Assembly (NCBI GenBank): GCA_964643325.1
Contig: CAZXSE010000009.1
Location: 1-52,591, forward strand
Reading direction: 5' to 3'
From: Fredricksoniimonas sp964643325
GTDB taxonomy: Bacteria > Omnitrophota > Gorgyraeia > Zapsychrales > Fredricksoniimonadaceae
DNA: 52,591 nt
Shown here: piece after piece, positions 1 through 12,000 of the stretch
Layout: each line of letters starts with the position of its first letter
Position numbering within the stretch: the first letter of the stretch is position 1
Notes under the pieces: generated by a model
What the model was told of the DNA's origin: nothing
The model's input: the letters and a program-made list of their open reading frames with translations, nothing else
The model's database searches: none
Translations under genes and position numbers: made by a program

Positions 1-3000
1 GCTAATGCCTTGACAGGCCCTCCCAAGTTAGTGTCCAGTGGTCTTAAATTACCTTCTGGCTATCCGTCCGCACTAGCCTTACTTGATCCTCGTCCGTATG
101 TTCAGCCTTCCGCTGCCGCTACAGTGGTTGCTCAGATCGCCGCCCTTCCTGAAAAAGATTTTGTTGAAATATTTGAATCGTCTGATCCGGCCAAACTCGC
201 TGATCGTACCAAAATCGTAAATAATTTCAATGAATTCAAAGACGCCGCTGAGGCCAGTAGTAAGGCGGCTGCTGATCGTGTTAAGCAGAATAGAAATAGG
301 CTCTTTATTCTTAAACAAGAGCTTGGCGCGATCATGGATCGTGCTCAGACGCAGATTCGACAGATCGAGGCTTACGACAAGATCGCAAGTGATCCTTCTC
401 AGATAGGTACAGATAAGGCCGAGCGTGCTATTGCATGGCTGAAGGCGCATCCTGCGGCGTATGATGCCGCGATGGGCGACGATAAGTCTGCTTTGGGCGC
501 CTCCTTCTACGCCGGTTCCCAGGCCGCCAAGAAGACTTCCGACGGTGCCATGATCGTCAACATGGACGATCCGACATGGTTCAATTATTACGTTAAGAAA
601 TTTGAGAATGAGCCGGTCAAGTTCCTGCGCACATTGCTGATGGGCCGTACCAAGCCGCTGTCAGCGGATGAGAAGGCCGCGGTCGCGAAGATCCTGGCCA
701 AGCTGGCGGGCAATGAAGAAGCGGTTGTTGAAGCGCTGAAGGCTTCCATTAAGGATGTGCCGGCGGTTGCCGAGCGCGCGGACATGGTTACCGAGATCCT
801 GACGCTGGCCGTGGGCGCGGCCAATGTGGCGGCTGTTCTGGCCCGTGTTGCCGCGGATGGCGCGAACATCAGCAATGGTCCTGACCTGGCTGTGAAGAAT
901 GTGCCGGCCGCGGTCGTCAAGATGATCGGCCGTTACAATGCGGGCGAGATCGACAAGGACAAGCTGGTTGCTTACCTTGAGAAATGGGGTTATGGCCTTA
1001 ATGATGCCGGCAGGGTCGTGTACCTGAACGCGGCGGATGCGCTTAAGGCTGCCGGCGCGGCGTCGGCTAATGATGAGGAAATGGCCCGCAAGATCAAGAT
1101 CCAGAAGCAGGTCCAGCGTTATCGCGACGGCAAGATCACGGTCGAGCAGCTGCACAATTATCTGAAACTGATGGCGGGCCAGGAAACGGTCACGCCTGAG
1201 GCGCAGGCCGCGCGCGATGAAAAGATCTATCCGTGGCAGTCCGCGGCATATGTGAAGCAGGCGGCCGAAGAAAGGGCCCGTGAGTTGGCTGCGCCCGCGC
1301 CTGAAGTTGTTGAAGCCGCGCCGATCAAGGCGCCGAACTTTGACGATCAGAATATCATCGATGAGAATTCCGGTAACGGGTTCGCGAGCGATACGGATAC
1401 CGGCCTGATGCCCGATGCAGCGGCTCCGGCCGCCACGCCAATCGTTCCCGCGGCGCCGCTTGCGCCGGCGATCCCGCTGATCGGCAAGGCGTCGCAAGTC
1501 CTGGCTCCGGTGGGCGAGGTTTCTGAAAAGACCATGGGCCCGGTGTACGACGGCCTTGCCAGGGCGTTCAAGTTCGCGCCGCTGAAGTTCACGGCGTCGG
1601 ATGCGTCCCAGAAAGTTGACCCCAAAGATTGGGAAGAGGTCATCAAGTCCATTCTTGGCGGTTATGACAAGAGGCTTAAAGGCGAGGCGCACAGCGATTC
1701 CCAGAGAGAAATGATCACGACGCTGATCAAGGATAGCGGCGTCCTTGCCAGGATCGTCGCCAAAGAACAGGCGCCGGTCATGTTCCAGGCCGATACCGGT
1801 TCCGGCAAGAGTGTCCTGGTACCGCTGGTGATCGCGGCCACGACGGGTAAGAAGGTTGTTTCCCTCGAGAACAATGAAGGCCAGATCCGTCAGAACTTTG
1901 AGGCGATGAAAGAACTGGCCGATGAGGTCATGCGCCAGCATCCTGAGATACGGCTGCGGGTCGCGGCCTTTACGCGCAGCAATGATCCTGTGGTCGATGC
2001 CACGCGGTTCCGTGAACTGATGGCCGACAATGAAGTGGTTTTGGTTCAGGATATCGACGTTAAATCCATGGTCGGCGAGGCTTTTGAGGACCTGCAGGTC
2101 AAGAAGACCTATCAGCAGGCGCTTGCTGACGCGGTCTTTTATGAGGGCGAGTTTATCGAGCGCGCGCCGCTCAATGTGACAGGCCAGGGCGACCGCAATG
2201 TCAAGGCCGAGGTCGTTGCCGGCGTCAGAAAGATGCAGGAACTCCTGGGCGATGATGTGAACGATATTGTGGTGCGTGAAGAAAAGGATGTCAGCAGGAA
2301 AGATGCCCTGGGCGGCAAGGAAAAGGTTTTCGTGCCGCACAGTGAGACCGCGGTCGCGAAGGTCATTGCGTACTACAACGAAGAATTGAACCCGGGCATC
2401 ACGGTCAATAATATTGAAGAGTTGCGCGGCCGAGAGGGCGGCAAGGAACTGATCGCGTACATGCAGGCTTATATTGAAGCGCTGGCCAGTGCCCGCGCGC
2501 AAAGGATCGCCAAGCCCGTTGGCAGTAAAGAGGTTGGCCTGGCGGACCATTACGGCCAGATCAACTCGGGCGTGCGGCCGCAGGACGATCTTATCGCCGT
2601 TGCCAATGCCCTGGCGCTGGATAAATATTTGAAAGCATCAAATTACCGCAATCACGAAGCGACCACGGAAACATTCCTGTCCCAGCACACGGGCATTCAG
2701 GTCAATGACATGGATGTGGTCAAGTGGGCGCGCAAGATGGGCGGCCAGGTCATCCTGGCGTCGGGCAGTGTCACGGACCGCATCGAGCAGGAAGCGGCGA
2801 GCCTGTTCGGCATCGTGTCGGTGCCCAACGAAGCGAACAGAAGCCGCCGCAACGAGGCGAACAGCAAGAATTCTTTCAGCGGACGCGAAGGCCACGCGAT
2901 CACCAGAGAAGACCAGTTCAGCGTGATCATGCAGGAGGAAATGGCAGGGAGCCTGCAGGACGCGGTGGTCGCGACCAAGGGCAATGTCATCATCGGCCAT

Positions 3001-6000
3001 GCCTTGATGGGTGAAGATTCGTATGAGGACACTTCTTTTGACCGGTTCGTGCAGGACATTATCCCGGCGGCGGAGAACCTTGGCCGTCAGGTGATCATCC
3101 TCGAGAGCGACGGGCGCGACCTGATCATTGAGGACATGAACGCCGGCTTGACGTCAGCGCGGGTCTTTGAGAGTAAGAAAGAGCTTAACGATCTTTTGAA
3201 AGAAAATAGCGGCCGTTATATCGTGATCGCGTCGCGTTCGCGCGCCCGCGGCGAGACGATCTATGCCACACGGGATGACCGGCTTTATATTTACGCCGAC
3301 ACCATGACCCCGCGGCATACTATTGAGCAGTTCTCCGACCGTATCCGCGGTTTGTCCGTGCGCGATACAGGGACCGGCCGTTTCAAGACGGACTTTACTA
3401 AGACGGTCTTTAAGAAGCTGGTCGTTGTCATACCGCGCGGCCAGGAGAAGGTCACTTATCCGGAGTATGTGCGCCTGACTGAAGACAATCAGCGCCGCGT
3501 GGGCCGCGAGAGCGCCTTTGAGAGCCGTCAGAATTATATCGAGAACTTCAAGCAGACATATATTTATGAACTGATCGAGCGGGAAGTGGAGGCTGGCAAT
3601 GTGGCGGCTGTCGAAGAACTGCGCCGGATCGCGCGCCAGCTCGCCGAGCAGGACGACATCATGCGCCACCAGAACATCGAAGGGCGCGTGACCAATACCA
3701 AGGAATATCTTGAAGAGGCGTTCTTCCGCATGCTCCTGACCTTGCGCGAGGTGCTTGATCCGCAGGCGCCGGTGTCGAAATTGCTGTCCAAGAAAGTGCT
3801 GGAAGATATCGCGAAGGACATCTTTGCTTATGACCGCCGCGGCGATACAGGCGCTCCGTCGCGCGATATGAGACTGATCGATGTTCGCACCCCCATGGAT
3901 CTTTGGGCTGCGATCAACAAGGACGTTGACCTGCCTGTTTACACTGCCGGTTATAAGGCGGGCACCATGGCTCTTGTCCGGAACATCACGGCGCGCGCCA
4001 AGGAAGGCACTGCGATCGTCAACTTGCAGGAACGCATCAGCATGAATTCCGTTGACGGAACAAAGTTGTTAAGCGTGGAGAATAATTCGACCCAGGCCGC
4101 ATCTTTGCAGTATAAGGGCCGTACTGTCGGCTCTCTTGAGCCTGGCCAGGTCTTTAACGCCACCAACGGCAAGGTTTATTACAAGAATGATCCCAATACC
4201 GTGGTCGCTGAAATTGATATTAAGAAGCTGGTTCCCGAGGTGGAGGCGAAAGCCGTTGCAAAATCTGGTTTCTGGGCCACATGGAATAACTTCAGGAAGC
4301 ATAATGCGGCTGCCAGCAAAGCCAAGCAGCAAAAGACGCCGCTGGAGAGAGCGCCCAAGGGCGATGAGAAGGCCCTGCCGGTCGCGCCTGGTGCCAATGG
4401 CCCTGTGTTGCCTAACATGCCGTTACCGCCAACACCGCCTACGCCGCCCGCACCGAACCCGTTACCGCCGGCCAATCCCGGCCCGGGCAATACGAATATC
4501 CCTGGAGGCGGCTCTGGCATGCCTGGTTTTGTGATCCTCGGTGGGCTTGGTACGTCCATGCCCCCGACACTTGTGTTGGCCCTTGCCGCTATTGGCCTAG
4601 CTTACGTGGTCCTCAAGGACCAGCGCAGATTTGAGTCTATGGTGCAGTTTGCCAAGAAATTTTTGAGATCCATGCATGGCGACGGCGGTCGTAGAGCCTA
4701 TCCCGGCCTTTCCTCAAAGGCTTCGGGATATGCGATGGACAGTGAGGAAGAGAGCAAAGTTGTTATTATTCGCAATTCGAACGCGAACGTGAACGTGAGT
4801 GTGAACACGAGCAATGAACGCGAGAGCATCGAGAGCGTGAGCATGAACGCGAGCACCGTAGCAAATGGCGCCAGCCGCACTGTGCAGGCGCAGGTGAAGA
4901 AGGTTGTTGTGGAACAAGGCGATGAGCAGGCTACTCTCCTGGCTGCCGGCTCAACCGCTAACAGACGCGCTCAGGGGGCTCGTAGCATGATCGCCCGCAT
5001 CCGTAGTATGGCTGCGGTTACTGTCGATAAGTATCGTCGCTCTGTCCGTACGCTTTTTGGTACGGAGATTGAAAATGTCCAGACTGGCGTTAGCGCGAGC
5101 CGGTTGGCTGATGTTAACAGCAATGCGACTGTCGTGCGTAAGTGGTCTGCAAAGCTGGCGGTTCAGGAAGTGTGCCTGGTCAATGTGTCACGCGACCTTG
5201 GGAAGCAGTCCTGGATCATGACGAATGCCCGTCAGCAGGCGAGAGCCTGGATCAAGGGCGCGTCTAAGATAGCCACAGCCGTGGTCCGTATGTTCGCGGG
5301 TGTGTCCAGTTCTGACAGGAAGGCCCGATCAGTAAGTGTGTCCGGCCTTGCCGCAGGCAGTGTGAAGGAGTCTGAGACAGATGGATCTGTCCCGGGTGTC
5401 ACGACTGCGAAGAATGCAAAGAGAATATATGCCAGAGGTGTGGCACGAGGTGTAAGAGGTGTGTGGAGACTGCGCACCCTTAATACCAGGACGCCCGCAG
5501 TGTCGGTTGGAATGCAGGGTGCCCAGCGTGTGATCGCTGGCAATGAAAATAGATCTGCAAGGAAGCGCCCGCTCGGACTGCCGCAAGGCAGGATGAGCAC
5601 AGGTTCAATCAGTGTGACCGCCAGGACTGAAGCGCCGGAAGTGTGCCGTTCCGCAAGGGAAGGTTCAACTGCCGGAGAAGGTGTGTCCGCGGCCTATCTT
5701 GATAACAATTCCGATATAACAGATTTGGGTTCGTCTAACCTGAAATCCCGCACGAATACCCTCACGGGCAATTCGCGCGGGCGCAACGGCCAGGACAGCA
5801 AAGCATCCTCCGCTTTGGTCCCTGTCCTGGCTGTTGCTCCTTCTTCAGCGCTCAGGACCCAGACCAGTAATATTTGCCGTGAAGCCGCAGCCTACATCAT
5901 CAGCCTTGGCCGTCCTAAAGCGGCACAGCAGTATGCTGACATGGCGGATGCGATCGATAAGGCTTTTGCTGCGTGGTATAAGGAGAACGGCTCCCAGGCG

Positions 6001-9000
6001 CCGCCGGATCAATATACGCCCATGGCCTGGGTTCGGGTTGATGGCGAGATCGAAGTGCATGAAGCGTTCAAGTATCTTAATGAAAAAGACGCTGATTTCA
6101 TCATTGGTCATGAACAGGCGCATCAGCAGTACCCGCATATCAAGGATGAGAAAGAAATTTGCGCGGCGCATGTTATTGCCCCGCTCGTCATCGGCGTGTC
6201 CGCGGGCCTGCTCTTTGACCATACGGAATCCCGCGCGGCCCGCGAGGAGCTTGGGGATCGGGAGTTCCGGGAGTATCAAAAGGCCAATGAGCAGGTGCCG
6301 TTCGCTCCGGGAAAATTGTTCGGGTTCATCCGGAAACTTTCCAACATCAACAAGGTCATCCCCAACGCGGTCGAGATCGTGCTGTTCTCGCGTGATAATA
6401 GCGACACGGGTGTTCGGGTGGCGCTCTCCTGCGCGCATTACGGGCTTGATATTTCCAGCTTCAGGTTCACGGGCGGGAAGTCGCCGGCCGGGTTCCTCGA
6501 TGCGTTTGGTGTTTCCATCTATTTCTCGAGGCGCGCGGATACGGTCAAGGATGCGCTGGCGCTGGGCATTCCCGCGACGCAGGTGATCGACGGGGTTGGG
6601 CGGTACGAGAACGACACCCCGGATCTGCGGATCGCTTTTGATTTTGACGGCGTGATCATTGATGACGAGGCTGAGGTCCTGTACCTGAAAGAAGGCCTTG
6701 CCAAGGTTTATAAGCACGAAAAGGAAAATGTCAGGCTTCCGCACAACCCGGGCTTTATTAAGACTTTCTTCAAGGGCATCTCAGTGCTGCAGGCGCGCGA
6801 TCATTACCGCCTGGCGCAGAATCCCGACGCCGCGCCGGTAATCCGTGCAGCGCTGATCACGGCGCGCGGCACGCAGAACATCCGCAGGGTCCTGACGACA
6901 TTGAACGACGCGAACATCCTGGTGGATGAGGCGGCCTTCCTTAATGGCGGGGCCAAAGCGCCGGTCTTTGAGGTCTTCAAGCCGCACATGATCATCGACG
7001 ATCAGAAGAGGAACTTTACTAACGCGCCCCGTGAGGCCCTGCAGGTCCATCTACCTGTCGGCATCGCCAATATCAGGCCCGTTCCCGGGTATGCCGGTCC
7101 GGCGAGAGCCATGACGATCGCGCTGTGCGAAGAGGCTGCGGCCTACATTCGGGGGCTTGGTTATCCCGAGGAGGCTGCGCGGTTTGAACAGGCGGCGGCG
7201 GGCATGCGAGAGGCTTTCATTGCATGGAATATGTCCCGCGGGATCACGGTTGACGTTGACAGTTTCCGCGATACGCCCATTGATGAAGTTTCGCCCGAGG
7301 GCGTTCTTATGACCCATGGTGTTGCCGACCTTCTCGACAAGACCACCCATGACTTTATCAGCGCCTACGAGAAGACACGCCAGAAATATGCTCATATCAG
7401 CGATGCGCTTGAGATCTGCGCGGCGCATGTGATCGCGCCGATGGTCGTGATCGTTTCGTCCAGCCTTTTGTTCGACCAGAGCGAGGGCAACGGAATCCTC
7501 AAGAACGACGGGGAGGATGCTTTCAGGGAGTACCAGCAGGAACGCTGCGAAGAATGCTTTGCGCCGGGCAGGCTGTTCGAGTTCGTCCAGAAACTCCTGT
7601 CCGTCAACAAGGTCATCCCCAACGCGGTCGAGATCGTCCTGTTCTCGCGCGACGACAGCGACACGGTCGCGCGCCTGGCGCTTTCCTGCCAGCATTACGG
7701 CATCGACGCCAAATTGCAGTTCACGCGCGGGGCATCGCCTGTGAAATATATCAACGCGTACCGTGCGGCGCTGTATTTCGCGGTCCATGAAGCGACCATG
7801 ATGGAAGCGCTTGAGAGGGGCTTGCCGGCCGGCCAGGTTGTTTCCGGCACGGGCCGTTATAGTGATGATACTGATGAGTTGCGGATCGCGTTCGACTGTG
7901 ATGGCATCCTTGGCAATGAGATGCTGGCGCGCGATCTTGAACCGATCAAGAATTTCTTCAAGGGCATCTCGGTGCTCCAGGCGCGCGATCATCAGCGGCT
8001 GGCGCGCGATCCCCAGGCGACCCCGGCGATACGCGCCGCGCTCCTGACGCCGCGCGATCCGGAGAAGATGCGGCAGGCCACCATGATGCTGCAGGTCTGG
8101 GGCGTGCGTGTTGACGAGGCCATGTTCCTCGTCGGGCGCGCGAAAGCCCCGGTGCTCAACGCGTTCAGGCCGCACATGGTCGTTAATGACCTGCCCAATG
8201 ACCGTTACGGCCAGTCGGGCGAGGCGCTCTGGGTCCATGTGCCGGGCATCCGCATCGATCGCGTGCAGGCCAACAGGGTCGCGGCAGAGGACCTTAATAT
8301 TGCCAAGGGCAAGGGGATCGTTTCACATGATTTTGCCAATAAGGACCTTCGCAAGGCCGAGAAGGTCTGGATCTACGGCCAGCAGCAGGTCTTTGTGGGC
8401 GGCGATACGCCTTATACCGACGCGCGCGGCGAAGAAGCCGCCTCGATGGAAGCGGCGCTGGACATCATCGATGATGTTGATACTGACCTGGCGTGGATCG
8501 CGCGCCACCAGATCAATTTCATCCTTGTCAGGCCGCCGAGCAGTGTTGACTTCCTGTTGTCGTTCTTTGACAGGGAATCTTATCAGGCCATCCACAGCGG
8601 TTTAACGCGCCGCGCGATCTATATCCCGCACGGGCTTTATGTTTCCCTGAAAGACCAGCCGCGCAAGCTTGCGGCGCTTTTGGCCCACGACATTTTTGAG
8701 ATCATGTTCTGGTACAGGTCGTATGCCGCGGACAAAATGCACTCCGGGCAGAAGGAGTCTTTTGAGCCCATTAGCGCGTACAAGAACAATGTAGATCGCC
8801 GCATGTGGTCCGTGAACAAGCATTATGAAGCCGAGGCCCTTGAGCGTAAGATCCTTGGAGAGCCCCAAGACAAACCTGCTTCGGGCGTTGATGAGCATAT
8901 TGACGGGATGATCTCCCATTATTACGAAAGGTTCGGGTATAAGCCGTCAGAGCAGCAGGCGATGGAGTTGATCGGCGGGATCTTCCGTTATAACAAGCCG

Positions 9001-12000
9001 ATGCTGGAGCAATATCTGGCCGAGGTCCTGGGCGTGACATCGATCGAGATCTTGTCGATCCTGGAGAACTATGAGATCGGGTCTGGTGCTCTTAAGCGCG
9101 TCTTCCGCCTTGCACTGGCCACGAGCATGGGGTATCAGGTGCTGGGCCTGCGCTTTATCAAGAATGAAGAGATCGACCTGAACGTTTCCAATCAGAAGAT
9201 CGTCAGGCAGGAGGTCCGCTTCTTTAATATGCTGCACCAGGTCGATCACGAATTGGCGATCCAGGTCAGGCAATATCACCCGATGGAGGACTTCTTCCAG
9301 GGTGTGGCCATGGACCAGAAGGTCTATTTTAATGAACTGGCACGGTCCCTGGGCGTCATGGGATGCACTTTCGGTGAGTTCGTGCATGGATTGACCCTTG
9401 AGAAGGTCGAGCCGCAGCATCAGGTGTCCGTGTACCGCAAGAGCGTTGAACTCATGGCCAAGACCTGGGCTACGGTCCGGAGCGCGGACGGCAAGACGGG
9501 CTTCATGATCGATGATCCCAAGCCGCAGAACTTTATTTATTCGTACCGCTTCAACAGGGTCTTTTTCATCGACCTGGACCAGGCATTCTATGCCGGCACG
9601 CACCAGTTCATGGACAGGGTGCTGGCGTACCTGACCGACGAAGAGCGGTTCCCGACGGGGCTTGACCTTCTTCATAAGGGCAGGGGCCGGGTGTGGCATG
9701 AAGACAATCTCCAGAACGTCCTCGTTGACGGGTTTGTTGCCGCGATCGGCGTGGACAAAACGCGCGAACTCTTCCGGAAGTTCATGGTCAATCTTAAAAT
9801 ATCTTCGCCGCGCGGGCAGTTGATGTGCGCGGCGCTCAACGGCCTTGACGCGCGTTATGGCGAGAAACCTTTGGCGCGCGCAGGGTCTTATCCTGGCAGC
9901 GTTGTTAAGCACAATTCTTTCATCAGCATCCATCGCGACCGCGCGACCCAGAACATCAGAAGGGGCCTGTTCTACGCGAGGCAGCTCTTGGAAGATGAAT
10001 ATCCCGACGTCAATAACCTTGACCTGAACGCACTGCGCATTGAAGCGGCGCAGGACAGGGACCTGGCTGCCATGGATACAGAGAACAGGACATTGTATGT
10101 GGACTTTGAGTTCGCCCTGCGGGCTCCCGAGGATCAGCTGAGGGTCGTGCTGATGCACGAACTCTTGCATATGCTGTATCCCCGTAACAGCGAGACCGCG
10201 ATCCGCCGCCTGACACTCTGGGTCCTGGAAACGCGCGGGCTGTTGAAAGACCATCATGATTATATGCTGCGCAAGGATAGCGGCATTGTATTCGAAAGGG
10301 CGTGGATCGACGAGGTGGGCGCCGCGCTACCGCCCGGCGAGAATAATAACAAGCTGCCGGACGTTGAACGCAAAGGCCTGGTGCGCCCGCTCGATGCCAT
10401 CCGCCGCTGGATATTCCCGCTGTGGGGCGCTGATACCAAGGGCCCGGTTTTACGCAGCGACTTGAAGGGGCAGAATGAGGTTCCGCCGACCAGGGAGTTA
10501 CCGAAGGCGCCCGAGACGGAACGCAAGGGCCTGGTGCGCCCGATCGATAGTGTTCGCCGCTGGATATTCCCGGTCGGGGAAAATAAAGATAAGGGCCCTG
10601 TCAAGGACCGTGAGAGCAAGGGGCCTGTCCAGGACCGCGGCAATAAGAGCCCTGTAAAGGAAAATGTCAAAGTGCCGGGCAATGTTCCGGTCGATCGCAA
10701 GAACCCGGGAGATAAGGATGGGGTTCGCGCGTTCCCGCCCAAGGATCGTGCTGACAAGGGGCCTGCGAAGGACAATGTCAAAGTGCCCGGCAATATTCCG
10801 CTGGACCGTAAAGGCCCCGGCGAGAAGGATGGGACGCGCGTATTCCCGCCCAAGGATCGCAGCAGCAAGGGTCCTGTGAGCGAAGGCATTAAGGTGCCCG
10901 GCAATATTCCGCTGGACCGTAAAGGCCCTGGCGAGAAGGATGGAACACGCGTATTCCCGCCGCAAGATAAGGCCGGACGCAGTAAAGGCGTTCCGCCCGG
11001 CAGGGCCTATCCCAGAGTTCCTGGCAAGACACCTGTGGACCGTCCCGGTACCGGTGATGACGCGAGCGGGCGCTGGATCGTTCCGCCCAACAATAAAGGG
11101 CAGGATGTTCCGGCGGCAACGCGCGAGGATCAGCCGCCCACGAGCAAGCCTGAACGGGGCGCGGGTCTGCCGCCTTCTAACAGGGTTATATGGGTTCAGC
11201 CTCCTCAGGATAATGACGAGCCTTTTGTTCCTGCGGATGAGACGGACCTTCCGCCGGTCGTTATAGCGGATGTTCCGGTTGGCACAGACACCCGGAATAT
11301 ACCGGAAAGCACCACACCGCTGGTGCCGGGCAAGGGCCCTGATGTGATGGAAGATCTTGGCGATGTGGTCTATGAAGAGCCCCTTACGCCGGAAAAGGCC
11401 GACGAACTTCAAGAGCTTGTTGTGCCGCCGGCAGTGGTGCCCGCGGGGGCTGAGGACGATCTTGCTGAGGAGTTGACACCGTTCGTTCCCGGCGAATACG
11501 AGGCTGTTGAGCCCTGGACCACCGAAGGATCAGCATATGAACAGGGCGCGTATGACCTTGGGGCCAGCTCATGGGAAGAGCCGGAAACAGAGATGACCGT
11601 TAAAGATAATTGGCCCGGGGACCAGACAGGTTTTGTGTCTGATGGCGCTGAAGCCCGCCCGGCGCAGTTTGAAGAGGCTGCAGCGGTTGCGCTGGACCAC
11701 ACGCCTCTTGATATCCATGAGGCCGGGGACCCGTGGACCACGATCATCGAGGAGCTTGAGGCGCTTTTCATTCCTGTGGCCGAGGCTGCCGAGATCCATC
11801 CCGCGGAAGCGACAGGCAAGGAAGCGTATCCGCTCCTTCCTGTTCATCAACCTGTTAGCGAACCGGAGATCCCGGTCCATAATCGTCGGCCGGCGCCCTT
11901 GCTGCCTGTGCTTGAAACGTTAAAGGATGTTTTGCAGGCGCTGCTCGAGAACCGTTCGCCCGCGGCGCTGCTGGCATTCTTGTGGCTGGTCGCTAACACG

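Noticed and set aside
661..2550. 629-codon open frame on the minus strand inside the giant gene
   Set aside because: It is antisense to the conserved ATPase region and its composition (His/Arg/Asp/Leu-rich) is that of a GC-rich shadow frame.
8947..10257. 436-codon minus-strand open frame
   Set aside because: Shadow of the kinase-like and HExxH coding region; no domain and no start signal.
10651..10990. Regular 111 bp repeats considered as a CRISPR array
   Set aside because: The whole unit is repeated with no unique spacers, and it stays in frame within the giant gene.
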